Below are positions 1 to 10,949 of a DNA stretch of 64,000 nucleotides, in pieces (position 1 is the first letter of the stretch; the number at the start of each line of letters is the position of its first letter). Location: assembly GCA_964036315.1 (NCBI GenBank), contig OZ038479.1, positions 57,514,246 to 57,578,245 of the forward strand, written 5' to 3'. The translations under genes and the position numbers were made by a program. Under the pieces are notes generated by a model. It ran no database searches and was not told the DNA's origin. It saw only the letters and a program-made list of their open reading frames with translations. This DNA is from Acanthosepion esculentum. Lineage: Eukaryota; Mollusca; Cephalopoda; Sepiida; Sepiidae.

Positions 1-1690
1 ATTATTTAAAAATATGCTGCAAGTATTAATATAATAAGCTTTCTAATTTATGATCTATAAAAATAGATCTTTTTAATGAGTAAAAAAAACGAGGGGCAAC
101 TTTTCTAATTTATTTATGAAATATTTATCAATATTATCATTTTGTTTTATTTAGAAATGAAAAAAGAAAAGAAAATAATTTTCGCAAAGATTTATTTTTC
201 AACCTAAAAAGATTTTGACTTCAGACAAAAAAGTCCTTAATATATATTATTATTGATAAAATCCATTAAAAGCTGTTTTCATAAAATAATCTCTTAGTTT
301 TCTTGCATTTTTGTATTTTAAATTCAGAGCTGAAATTGGGGTTCTGGCGAGTCAAAATTTTACACAAAATTTATGATTTATATTCATCAAAGTCTTCTTT
401 ATTTAATTAAAAAACAAAAATAGGGGCAACTATTCTAGTTTTAAAGTTTTTTATAAAATTAAGTAAGGGGGGTATCATACGTAAAAAAATATTTTTACCA
501 TGACTTTCTAAAAGACAAACATTTCTAAAATAAATTCATTCCATTTCGGAATAAGTTCTGAAAGTTTCACTAAATTGTGACAATTATTTTGATTTTCATA
601 TTCTGCTTTTAACTAATTTAATCACTGAATTACACAAAGTCAAATTTTCAAGTTTTCATAAAATTAAGGAAGGGGGCGGGTAACAGATGTAAAGAAAAAT
701 ACTTTTCAGTTCACTTTTCAGACATTTCTAAAATAGTTTCATTCATTTGTGAAGAAGTTCTGAAAGTTACATTAAAATCGGACAATTATTTGATTTTTGC
801 AAGAATTTAAAAATTAATCTGTTTTTCAACTGAAAAAACAACAACAAATGGTAAATATTAAATGACAGCTGATGTAAAAAAAAAAAAAAAAAATTAACCA
901 AAAAAATAAAAAATAATTAAAAATACTTTGATTTTTCCTTTTAATAATAACTTAAACGTTCTGACGATAAAATCTTGTTTTTGGGGCATTTTTTCAACAT
1001 GATATATAGATATACTCATTTTTTTATTTTTACTTTTTTTAGCAAATCTGTGGAGGTACCTCCGAAAAATATTGACAACAAATATAAAAATAACTTAATA
1101 AATTCAATATTTTTCTTAGTTATATGTTTTGATGTCTTATTAAATTTAAGGATTAATTAACTGGATTTTGTAAAGAGTAGTTTACTTTTTACTTTAAAAA
1201 TAAAACAGTATGAAAATAAAAAGCATAAGTGAAAAATAAGAGACTTCCAAAGAAACAAATCTATCGTGGAAACGATGAACAAAGATTTTATTTTTAAAAT
1301 GCTTCATGATTTTCTTATTTATATAAAAAATGTTTAGTTTTCCAATTAACAGCAATAATTCAACATTATTTTTCAAACTAAATCATTAAAATACGGCAGT
1401 TTGTCCATTTTTGAGTTGTGTAATTCAATAATAGGGAAATTGAAAAAATGAGGCAAAAGAACGATGCAGAAAAAGTCTTTTTTTTTTGTTTGCCTAATAT
1501 CATTTCAGCAGAATTATCCTAACTCTATCAATTTAATTTACTTTTGCAGTACAGTTTTTATATTATTTATTGACATACAATATTAATTTAAAAAATCATT
1601 ACAGATATTATTTTTAAAAAATATGACTTGATGAAATGATGTGAAATCACACATGAAGTTTTTTTTCTAGCTTCATCTGTTGATGCTAAC
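1..1690. repeat. AT-rich dispersed repeat, family B
   Basis: There is no gene. The stretch shares blocks with other parts of the window: the sequence around 600-760 (a G-rich GGGGCGGGTAACAGATGTAAA core followed by text ending in ACATTAAAATCGGACAATTATTTG) reappears, mostly in reverse complement, near 15600-15790, 28380-28570 and 53340-53520, and in direct orientation near 52130-52300. A second module with the core GGAGGTACCT lies at about 1050 and recurs near 17380, 28140 (reverse) and 53610 (reverse). No terminal repeats or coding capacity could be defined. It is probably a non-autonomous element or old satellite-like family. Confidence 0.6.
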
Positions 1691-3600
1691 ATCAAAGAAT
1701 TGGAGAGACAAGTCGGTAAATAACGATTTCTTTTTTTATCAAAATTATTTGTTTTGGTTTTTGCCACTTACCTTACACACAGACCAGGGACAAAAAAGGT
1801 ATGATTTATTTCTTTATGTTCATGATTATTGTTGAGATTTTTCACGGTCAACCAACGCAACTTTTGAATTATTCATTCTGTTCACAGAATAATGTCGAGG
1901 TTAAAACGAATGACAGAAAAGAAGAAATAATGAATGGAAAAACACGATGTAAATAAATGTGAAATTATTTTTGAGAAAGTCATTTCGCTTGATAATGTTA
2001 AGACGAAAGTAATTAAGCGGTGTTAGACAAGATTTAGTTCCTTGTGTTTAAAATCCTTAGATTTCTCGGCACTTAGGGAGAAAACTTTTTCAAAAGTAGA
2101 TGCATTACGTTTCTTTACGGCCACTGAGATTTTTCTCTTTCAGGATTTTTTTGTCTATCCATATACATTCATCTTGTGAATCTCACGCTATGTGCCATAT
2201 CAATCCATTATGTAAGGCCTCAAGGCTCTTTTTTTTCTGAAGCTTATTTAGCAATATTTTTTCTTTTACTTTTTGGAGGTTAGCACAGAATGTTAATTTT
2301 TATATTCGAGATGAATAGACATTGTTTTGGAAGCTTTATCTTTTTATATACAAATACAAACCTGTATTCTTCTCATGAGACAGAGTTTAAAGTTTAAGGT
2401 ATACTACAACATAGACTCACCTTTCTTTCTAGTGGGAAGATGTCCTGATTAGTTCTTTTGTGGTTAATAGAGTAAAACAAGCCTGTCCTGCATTCTGGTG
2501 ACAAGGTAGAGTGAACTGAGCTTGAAACCGTATTTTCTTGGGTTTATTTTGAAGTCGTTAATTGGTCAATGACTGTGAATACTATATGGCCCTTCATTTT
2601 GGCACAGGTTTTTTATCATTTGTTGTGCCAATCCAAGTTATTGGTTTCATAAAGCAAGTTAGCTGATTAAGATGTACTTAAATACGTTAGTGTTAAATGT
2701 TAAGGAAATGATAAGTACTTTTCAATGGAGTTTTTAAGAAGTATTTTTATTTTATTTATTAAACTTAGCCTACTACAACAACTTCTTCTCCATGTCTGTC
2801 TAGTATTTGATCTTCCATTCATTAGTTCAAAATTATTCATGTGGGTTAATTGTTACTTTCCTCCATTTCTCTTGCCATTGATGTGTTCCATATAATAATA
2901 TCACTTGCTGATTGGAAGCAACAATTTCATTTTATTTCCTATTTTCCTTAAAACTTCCTCATTTGTCTCATATTCTGTCCATGATAATCTCAACATTTAC
3001 CAATAAAACCACTTGACTGTCATTTCAAATTGTCCAGCATTTACTGCCCTATAGAAAATTATATATTACATCACACTCACAGTCTAGTATAGTTTTCATT
3101 TTATATATCATTCTTTGTTACTTTAATAGATTTCTCAGTTCCTGAAGAAATATGTCTAGGATCATTCAAAAAGTATATAAGAACAAAAGAGGTGGGAATG
3201 TCAGAATCATTTGTCATGGAAATTTAGAATGGGTTTAGGCAGATCATCATTATGTAAGTCTTTTAATAATTAAAATCTATGGCATATTCAGAACAACATT
3301 CGTTTTCTTAAGCACATCAACTACATGCCATTTAATTTAACAACTGCTGTAGAAATTGAAGAAAAATCATCAGTTCTCATATGAAGCATTTGTTTCTTGT
3401 AAGATCATCCATTAAAACATGATGTTTTGGGATATGTGAAAAATCTGAAGTCATAACATTTGTACATTGATGGGGTTTACTGATTGTTTATGTTTTACAG
3501 CTTATCAACTATTTGCTTTCCCAGATATGAGTCCTACTATTTAACTCATGATTGAGAAAAGGCTGTTTTCCCAGGAGTGAAAGAAACAACAACAATTTGA
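1690..3600 (+). repeat. Dispersed repeat, family A, longest copy
   Basis: Non-coding sequence of about 1.9 kb that recurs in pieces: 1690-2290 matches 18480-19090 and 30610-31000 and, reversed, 49070-49440; 2290-2880 matches 21300-21870; 2850-3150 matches 20580-20870; 3160-3480 matches 31235-31480. Conserved signposts are GAGAGACAAGTCGGTAAATA near 1705 and TTCCTTGTGTTTAAAATCCT near 2039. No open frame longer than about 60 codons follows the conserved blocks. It is probably a long non-autonomous transposon; its class is unknown. Confidence 0.6.
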
Positions 3601-3875
3601 ACTCTACTCTCCAAATTCTCATTGCAAGCTCATATCCATTAAACAACTGGCACACCAACATTAACTTTTAAATTGTTATACAATTTCAAGAGGGTATACA
3701 CACTAAACCCTGCAGTAATCCTTATGGAATGTTAAAAAAAGTGATTAGTATAATGTTAAGTACTTACTGAATGACCTCTTTAAGATTTATTATGCCCTTT
3801 GTATTTCTATTTTCATACATTTCTTATTAGACTAACTAATATACAAAGTTGAATTTATGTACCTGTTCAGTTCTG

Positions 3876-5090
3876 TTATCCTTGATGCCAAATCTTGGGT
3901 TGTGCCTTATAGATCAAAACAGTGCATTCTCTCTTCTCATAGTTGATGTTCGATAATTTTCTCTTGCATTTCAGTTTTTCATCTGAATCTGCCACCAAGA
4001 CAGTGTCATCTGCATCATGTTTGTTGTTAATGTAATGTCTGCTGATAACAAATCCTGGCAGGTCCTCTAATTCTCTTAGTCCTTTTCTCTTGCTGACATC
4101 AACTATCCTCTCCACAATTACTTTTCAGTTTTTCATCTGAATCTGCCACCAAGACAGTGTCAACTGCATCATGTTTGTTGTTAATGTAATGTCTGCTGAT
4201 AACAAATCCTGGCAGGTCCTCTAATTCTCTTAGTCTTTTTCTCTATCTGACATCAACTATCCTCTCCACAATTACTTTTCAGTTTTTCATCTGAATCTGC
4301 CACCAAGACAGTGTCATCTGCCTCATGTTTGTTGTTAATGTAATGTCTGCTGATAACAAATCCTGGCAGGTCCTCTAATTCTCTTAGTCCTTTTCTCTTG
4401 CTGACATCAACTATCCTCTCTACAATTACTTTACAGTTTTTCATCTGAATCTGCCACCAAGACAGTGTCATCTGCATCATGTTTGTTGTTAATGTAATGT
4501 CTGCTGATAACAAATCCTGGCAGGTCCTCTAATTCTCTTAGTCCTTTTCTCTTGCTGACATCAACTATCCTCTCTACAATTACTTTTCAGTTTTTCATCT
4601 GAATCTGCCACCAAGACAGTGTCATCTGCATCATGTTTGTTGTTAATGTAATGTCTGCTGATAACAAATCCTGGCAGGTCCTCTAATTCTCTTATTCCTT
4701 TTCTCTTGCTGACATCAACTGTCCTCTCCACAATTACTTTTCAGTTTTTCATCTGAATCTGCCACCAAGACAGTGTCATCTGCATCATGTTTGTTGTTAA
4801 TGTAATGTCTGCTGATAACAAATCCTGGCAGGTCCTCTAATTCTCTTCGTCCTTTTCTCTTGCTGACATCAACTATCCTCTCTACAATTACTTTTCAGTT
4901 TTTCATCTGAATCTGCCACTAAGACAGTGTCATCTGCATCATGTTTGTTGTTAATGTAATGTCTGCTGATAACAAATCCTGGCAGGTCCTCTAATTCTCT
5001 TAGTCCTTTTCTCTTGCTGACATCAACTCTCCTCTCTACAATTACTTTTCAGTTTTTCCGTCTGAATCTGCCACCAAGGTAGAAAACAGA
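3876..5090 (-). repeat. 154-bp tandem satellite derived from LINE reverse transcriptase
   Basis: Seven full units of 154 bp and a partial eighth start at 3981, 4135, 4289, 4443, 4597, 4751, 4905 and about 5060 (the block beginning ATCTGAATCTGCC); units differ at only a few positions. On the minus strand one unit reads INNKH-DADDTVLVADSDEKLK followed by VERIVDVSKRKGL, which resembles the catalytic (Y)ADD strand and following helix of non-LTR retrotransposon reverse transcriptases. 154 is not a multiple of three, so each join changes frame and no long protein results. At the low-coordinate edge the translation continues into NINYEKRECTVLIYK, like the next RT segment, so the array grew inside an RT relic. 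Confidence 0.85.
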
Positions 5091-5138
5091 AATAAAATGT
5101 GGTGTGTGTTGTCTTTGACTTTTCCATAATCAATATTA

Positions 5139-5485
5139 CAGTGGAACCTCAGTTCATGGATTTAATTCATTCCTGAAGGCCGTTCATAACCCGAAATGTT
5201 CATAAACCAAAATGTTTGTAAACCAAAACTATTTTTCTAGTAGGAATCAATGTAGAGAAAAAAGTCACAGTACAATAAAATTGGAATGAAAAGCACGGTA
5301 CAACATACAAATGTATACAACATGGCAGACGACTCAGAAATTATTCTGTTTGTGTTAACTCAGTTTGGCTATGTTGTTTGAGAACCAAAATTTTGTTTAA
5401 TAACTGAGGCATTTTCATCTTGAATTTTCTGTTCAAAAACTAATTTGTTTGACATGTGAGACATTCGACAACCAACATTCTTCTG
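5139..5485 (+). mobile_element. Pogo/Tigger-type MITE
   Basis: It begins with CAGTGGAACCTC next to TA (5137-5138) and ends with a decayed inverted counterpart, ...CATTCGACAACC...TTCTG, next to TA (5486-5487). The left arm has the form typical of pogo-like terminal repeats in animals, a GAACCTC head followed by ATTCATTCCTGAAGG. Length is about 347 bp with no coding capacity. A second, truncated end of the same family lies at 20290-20398. Confidence 0.65.
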
Positions 5486-5869
5486 TAGCAGCAATTAAGA
5501 ATGCAAAAGTAGATAGAGCAAGAGCAAGCAAACATATTTGCATATAAATTGTCAGAAATTCATATATATATATATGGGAAAATGTGATATATAAAATTTT
5601 ATATATCAGAATAATGTTTGCCAATTGAATGATAAAGTGGAAATAATTATTTCTAACGCATTTTGGAATTATATGTGTAAGGAGAGGTGGAGATCTAAGA
5701 ATACAAGCATCAGATATAACTATGCATTGAGAACTATGCTGAAGATATTGGAATGCCAAAATTTCAAATTTTTCAATATGACTAAAAACAAAGTGTCTAT
5801 TGCTAATCAACTAAAAAAATTACCTCATAAATTTCTATTATAACCATAGCAACAAAATGAAATCTGGAA
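5486..5869. other. Unassigned stretch
   Basis: AT-rich sequence with a short (AT)n run near 5562-5575 and a 72-codon open frame at 5625-5843 that I do not recognise. I see no other structure. Confidence 0.4.
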
Positions 5870-6490
5870 TAATTATCAGAATCTACTTAAGAGCACTCAG
5901 AATTTGCAACCTACAATATTTATATGAAGAGGCAAAATCTTTAGCGGCCCTTTGGCTTCGTGACGGGTGAACTATCAGTAAATAAAAAATACTTTTAAAC
6001 TCCTCCAATACCCTGCTTTCTTCATATTCAATGTGAAACAGAACACTCATCAAATATTTCAAAATAAAAGAATGAATGATTCCAGCAAATCCAATGAATA
6101 GAGATATATTACTCTAACCACCAACTTACAACAACTGAAAAAAAATTATCTAAGAAAGTTTGTTACAACTACTTCCAAAAATAAGACACTAACTAGTACA
6201 AAACAAATTAATAAGCTAAAACTTCATGGAGGAATTTACTCTATAACCTGTAATGATTGTCATGAGGAATACATCAGAGAAATCTCTAGGAATTTAAATT
6301 AAAGACAATGTTAACACAAAAGAGATCTTTTAAAAGGCAACACAGTCAATGCATTAGTTGGTCACCATAATGAATCTGACTATAATTTTATTTTTAAAAT
6401 GCTGCTTTAGTTAAAGAGGAAAACAATTTAATGAAGTGAAAGGGTATAGAATGTGCTTTGATCACTAGATCTTCCACGGTAAATTTGTGT
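5870..6490 (+). pseudogene. Penelope-like retroelement relic with GIY-YIG endonuclease fragment
   Basis: Conceptual translation in shifting frames gives RIYLRALRICNLQYLYEE near 5880-5935 and, at about 6220-6400, GGIYSITCNDCHEEYIREI then SRNLN, a stop, and HKRDLLKGNTVNAL with a following HH. This matches the layout of the GIY-YIG endonuclease domain at the C-terminus of Penelope-like elements: GIY, a Cys pair, then YIG-E-T-R, EHKRDL and N-N-AL. Here the YIG motif reads YIR and the frame contains stops, so the copy is dead. The family assignment is from motif order only; an RT core could not be read. Confidence 0.6.
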
Positions 6491-7342
6491 CCTGGTTCTT
6501 ACAATATTTTACTTTGTTGGTATTCAACATGGAAACTTCAAAAGCAACAATAGCCAATCTTAGCTAATTTTGGAGCAATGCAAATAAAAATTATGGCCAA
6601 ATTTGTTGATTTGTTCTAGATTTCAAGATATGGTACTAGTGTTATATGAATATTTTATCAAAATTGTTTTCCTGGACAGATTAATTATTGTTCAATATAC
6701 AGCTATATTTTGGATGCAAAACTGAAGACCAGGACAAGAAGATAACAACATACTTATGCTGTAATACCTGTGCAACAAATTTCATTCAATGGCTAACTAG
6801 GAAGAAAATGTCTATGCCTTTTGCAGTGCCCATAATTTGTAGAGAACCAATCGATCATGCCACTGATTGCTAATTCTGCATGATGCCTCCAACTGCAAAG
6901 GGACTGTCAAAGAAAAACAAATGGACAGTGCAATATTCAAACATTCCATCAGTTTTGTGGAATAATTAATAATAAATGTGATTAAAAAGAAAACAAACCT
7001 GAAAGCATAAAGAACCTGAATGAAATAAACTAGATCATGTGCCTAGACACATCTATAAAAAAAAATATTCAAATTTTAAAATCCAGAATTTTCCATCAGT
7101 TCACAATTATAACTGAGGCTTGTGTTTTTATACCTCCACTTCTTACACACATATAATTCCATCAACAAAAGTATTAATTTATTCTGATGAAGCCCTGGAG
7201 GATGAAACATGTTACCCAGAATTATTTCAATTTTCTCATTCATTTGCTTTTCATTTATACAGTGGAAGGAAACAAATATTTGTACATATAAATATCTTTA
7301 ATTTATTGTATTTCCAATTAATGCATAAACATACTTTTCATG
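6491..7342. other. Unassigned stretch, possible 3' part of the Penelope-like relic
   Basis: There are two short open frames (6688-6873 and 7120-7407) without recognisable domains. The sequence around 7179-7207 has a CTGATGA...GAAAC pattern resembling a hammerhead core but lacks the flanking helices. Nothing else is supported. Confidence 0.35.
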
Positions 7343-7344
7343 TA

Positions 7345-8276
7345 CAGTGCTCTTCGATAAAAGTGATTCACCTGATTATTTTTACTAAATGTTCTCTTCT
7401 CCGATGAAACGAAAGTTGAGCTAAATTCAAAGTATAAGAGATCTAAAATCAAAAGAAGAAGCTTTGAAATCTCTTTGAATTTAGCAGTAAGTACTGTCAA
7501 GCATCCGTTCAGTATAATGTTCTGGGGATGCTTTTCTTTTCATGGAACTGGTTTCTTAAAACCTATTGAAAAGACCCTCAGGAGCGAGCAGTACAAGAGA
7601 ATTTTAGAGTCTTGTCTGCTCCCTTCTGCTGAAAGGTGCAAATCAACCCCACCAAGCTAATTTTTATGCAGGATAATGCTCCCTGTCACAAATCAAAATT
7701 GATGGAGGAATACTTTGATGAGAAGCAGGTGAGTGTTATGACATGGCTGCCCCAATCTCCTGATCTGAACCTCATAGAAAACTTATGGAGCATTATAAAG
7801 TACAGGCTCTCGAAAAAGCAGTTGAGCAACAAAGAGGATTTGATTGTGAATTTTATATCGAAATGGAATTCAATGCTTGGAGATGAGATTTGCCAGAATC
7901 TAATAAAGTCAATACCAAAAAGGGTTGAAAAGGTTTTTCAAAATTCATAGATTATTAAATATTTCAAACTATATTACCTATTATAAATAAATTATACCTC
8001 TATTATTCTTTATTTAAAGCTGTTTGGTTATGTTTCTATTGATTACTAGTTGCAGGAAATAAGTGAGTCACTTTTTGCACAGAGTTTTTCCCTAAATCTC
8101 ATTTATATCCAAAATTATAATTATCACCTTAGGGTGAGTAAACTTTTTTACTAGGTAGTCGGGAAGGGGGTCTTTATATTAGTAAGATTAAAAATCAGTT
8201 TGACCCCAACAACAATAGGAGAAACAATTTTTAAGTAAAAAAAAATCAGGTGAGTCACTTTTATCAAACAGCACTG
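7345..8276 (+). mobile_element. Tc1-like element, internally deleted, with TIRs (copy 1)
   Basis: The element is bounded by TA on both sides (7343-7344 and 8277-8278) and by inverted ends: CAGTGCTCTTCGATAAAAGT at 7345 and the inverse ACTTTTATCAAACAGCACTG ending at 8276. The left end runs directly into the catalytic part of the transposase, so the N-terminal helix-turn-helix half and 5' leader are missing. A second partial copy of the same family lies at 14294-15027. Confidence 0.85.
7385..7950 (+). pseudogene. Tc1/mariner transposase, C-terminal catalytic part, frameshifted
   Basis: The reading opens with VLFSDETKVEL, which carries the first catalytic Asp, and continues through MFWGCFSFHGTGFL and EQYKRILESCLLPSAER. 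A single missing G near 7635 (compare GAAAGGTGC here with GAAAGGGTGC in the second copy at 14375) throws it out of frame. The second part (7636-7950) carries MQDNAPCHKS with the second Asp and SPDLNLIENLW with the Glu. The 34 residues between the second Asp and the Glu identify the DD34E type of Tc1. DNA cut-and-paste is the family role; this copy cannot work because it is frameshifted and lacks the DNA-binding domain. Confidence 0.9.
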
Positions 8277-8372
8277 TAATTAACTGTAAACTGATGCATA
8301 ATAACTAAATATGCATAGAAAACAGAAAGATTTTGATTTAACAGAAATAAATCCCACTTATCAATTTTTATG

Positions 8373-9606
8373 GGGGTAAAGTATTTGTACACTGCAAAAA
8401 AGAATACATAATCTTCATTTAATACTTTGTAGAATCGCCATTATTCACTTCTACAGCAACCGACCTCTTGTAGTTCTCAATGATTTGCAAATTTTAGCTG
8501 GCATTTTGTTCCATTCTTCTTTGCATGTGATCTTCCGATCCTGGATGTTTGTTGGAGCCCTCGATTGGATTTGAATTTTCAAATAACAGCACAGATTCTT
8601 GATTCGGTTTAAATCTGGGGACTGACTTGGCCATTTCAGGATATTTACAAAATTTTCAGGAAGCTATTTCCTCATAGATTTTGCAGTGTCCTTAGATTAT
8701 CTTATTGGAAGATCCAATGAGGAGGAAGTTCAAGATTTTCAGCTGAAATCATTAAATTTGCTTCCAAAGTATTTTGATATGCTACGTCATTCATTCTACC
8801 ATTTATTATTGATATGGTGCCAGTACCTTTTGCAGAGAAACATCCCCAAACCATGATTCTGCCACCACCAAATTTCACAGTTGGAACTATGTTCCTTTGT
8901 TTGAAGGCATTGCCATCTTTCCTCTATACATGATTTCTAGAATTACATCCAAACAACTCAGTTTTGGTTCTGTCTGTCCATAATACTCTTTCCCAATATG
9001 ATTTTTCCTTAACCCTATGTCCATGAATGAATTTCAACCTGGCAGCTTTCAATAGCAGTGGAGTTTTTTGAGGGGAGCCTGTACTTTAGATTGTTCCTAT
9101 GAAATTCATTACTTATTGTTCATTTAGTGACACAGATTCCTGATAAAAGCAAATCATCCTGCAACTCTTGACGTGTAAACAACTGGATTTTGTTTAATTT
9201 GACACATTAATTTCCTCAAAGATTTTGAATAAAACTTCTGTAAAACACATATTCTTCTTTGGTTTTCAACAGTTTTGAGCTTTTTATACCTTGAAATGAA
9301 TGAACTAATGGCAGTAAATGGAATATTCAGATTGTCTGAGATTTTCCTGTAACTTTTACCTTCTTTCCATTGCTTAACAATCAGTTCTTTTTGCGAATTT
9401 ATCAATTTTTTACCTCTTGCCATGATGAAAACCTTCTTGCACAAATATCAATTACAAAATGTTCTGTTTGTATGTTTTAGGCAAAAAGTAACTACTGATA
9501 ACATTATTGGAACATTCTAGAATATTCCACTTGAATAATATATAGTATTAAAGCAATTTAAATGTTTTAAAATCTGAAATTTGCATTGTACGAATACTTT
9601 TTCACC
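8373..9606 (-). mobile_element. Second Tc1-like element, different family, minus strand
   Basis: The ends resemble each other in inverted form: GGGTAAAGTATTTGTACACT at the low end and, on the minus strand, GTGAAAAAGTATTCGTACAA at the high end near 9606. The length (about 1.23 kb) suits a full-length Tc1-like element. The coding strand is minus and is broken throughout. Confidence 0.75.
8395..9429 (-). pseudogene. Tc1-like transposase pseudogene
   Basis: The N-terminal part is open from 9444 down to 9154. From the second Met it reads MARGKKLINSQKELIVKQWK, followed by SYRKISDNLNIP, a helix-turn-helix DNA-binding domain. Downstream on the minus strand decayed motifs follow in the expected order: WWWQNHGLGMF (family GGGSVMVWGCF), then WPSQSPDLNRIKNL near 8620-8660, then PTNIQDRKITCKEEWNKMP. 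The catalytic Glu of the family IEN motif is Lys here, and several stops interrupt the frame, so it is inactive. It is clearly a different lineage from the adjacent 7345-8276 element. Confidence 0.85.
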
Positions 9607-9796
9607 TATTAAAATGGAAAAAATGGAATTTATTTCTATTAAATCAAATTTTTTTCTTGTTTCTATTTCTATTCAGTTATTATGCTTCTGTGTTCAGGTA
9701 ATTATATGAAAAGCATGTTCATTCATTAGTTGGAAATACAATAAATTAAAAATGTGTATGTGTACAAACATTTGCCCCCCCCCCCCCGTATATACA
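9607..9796. other. Unassigned stretch with a C homopolymer
   Basis: AT-rich spacer containing a run of about 13 C residues at 9775-9787. It abuts the 43-bp minisatellite. Confidence 0.6.
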
Positions 9797-10092
9797 GGAT
9801 TGCACTTGAGATACAGCACAGGTGAGCACAAGGTGATTGCACTTGAGTAAGAGATACAGTGCATATTACCACAAAGTGATTACACTGGAGTAAAAAATAC
9901 AGCCAAGATGACCACAAGGGGATCACACTTGAGTAAGAGATACAGCAGAGATGACCGCAACATGATTGCACTTGAGTCAGAGATACAGCACAGATGATGG
10001 CAAGGTGACTGCACTTGAGTAAGAGATACATTACAAATGACTGCAATGTGATTGCACTTGAGTAAGAGGTACAGCACAGATGACCACAACAT
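9797..10092. repeat. 43-bp tandem minisatellite
   Basis: The block TGCACTTGAG or a close variant appears at 9801, 9838, about 9881, about 9924, 9967, 10010 and 10053, giving a 43-bp period apart from a shortened first unit. The unit is of the form TGATTGCACTTGAGTAAGAG followed by ATACAGCACAGATGACCACA. Units diverge by roughly 10-20 percent by eye. The open minus-strand frames across it are by-products of the repeat. Confidence 0.85.
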
Positions 10093-10792
10093 ATAAATCA
10101 GTGTAAAAATAAAAAGATCTATATTTAAAAAATATTAAAACACTGTTGGGAATGAAAATATTGAAAATGTTTAAAAGTTTGGAAAGTAAGAAAAAAAAAA
10201 GTGACGATTATTTATTCAGACTAAAATTAACAAATGCACACCATTCATTGTATCAACTAAAGCAGGGGTTTATGGCTTAACAGTTTAAAATATGGAAAAA
10301 TTATTGCTGACCTATAAACAATATGGAAAATAGAATCAGGAAATGTAGTTCAAATTCTGGCTCAGATATTTTGTGTTTCCATTGCATTAAGATCCCAAAT
10401 GTTTTAACACATTTTATTAAAAGACCCTGAAAAGAATATTCCACAGTTAAAGGTTTTGTTTATATGAAAGAAATCAAAATTCATATTGAATAGATTGTTG
10501 AAAATGCAGAAGATTTCATTTCCTTCAAATATAAAACAATACATCCTAAAGTTTTCATACATTGACTTGTCCTGTTTGCATTTGTACTTGCAAATTTTTG
10601 ACTTATGTATGTCAAATTAATATCCAGGTATGAATCCATCTCTTCTACTACAAACTATGAGTAAAACAATAACTAGGATCTTGTCTTGGTTGGCCAACAA
10701 TGTAGGAGAAAGAAAATCTTAATTCAAAGATGGAGTGGAGACACTTGTGGAAGGTGGATATTGTGCCAATAAATATCTGTTTCTGAAATGTA
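10093..10792. other. Unassigned AT-rich stretch
   Basis: No open frame of note and no internal repeat seen. It contains short A-rich runs only. Confidence 0.4.
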
Positions 10793-10949
10793 GGGTGTTC
10801 CAATAACTCGGACTGATTTTAAATGTGAATTAAGTTTAAGTGTCTAATGATTGTTTTTTTATTTAAGTCTTTGGCAATTTCAAAGATGGGAAGATTAGAC
10901 ACTTAAACTTAATTTACATTTAAAATCAGTCCAAGTTATTGGAACACCC
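10793..10949. mobile_element. Palindromic MITE with TA target duplication
   Basis: Two arms of about 60 bp face each other: GGGTGTTCCAATAACTCGGA at 10793 and TCCAAGTTATTGGAACACCC ending at 10949, with TA immediately outside both (10791-10792 and 10950-10951). The arms match along almost their whole length, including TTAAGTTTAAGTGTCTAAT and its inverse. The central spacer is about 40 bp. TA duplication and the GGGTGTTCC terminus fit a mariner-type non-autonomous element. Confidence 0.85.

Noticed and set aside
7179..7207. Hammerhead ribozyme-like core CTGATGA...GAAAC after the Penelope-like relic
   Set aside because: Penelope-like elements can carry hammerheads, but helix II is weak (mismatch beside the core) and I could not find sequences forming helices I and III.
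9726..10092. Minus-strand frames with Cys-rich repeats over the 43-bp array
   Set aside because: The 43-bp period is not a multiple of 3 and the units have no conserved frame; not a gene.
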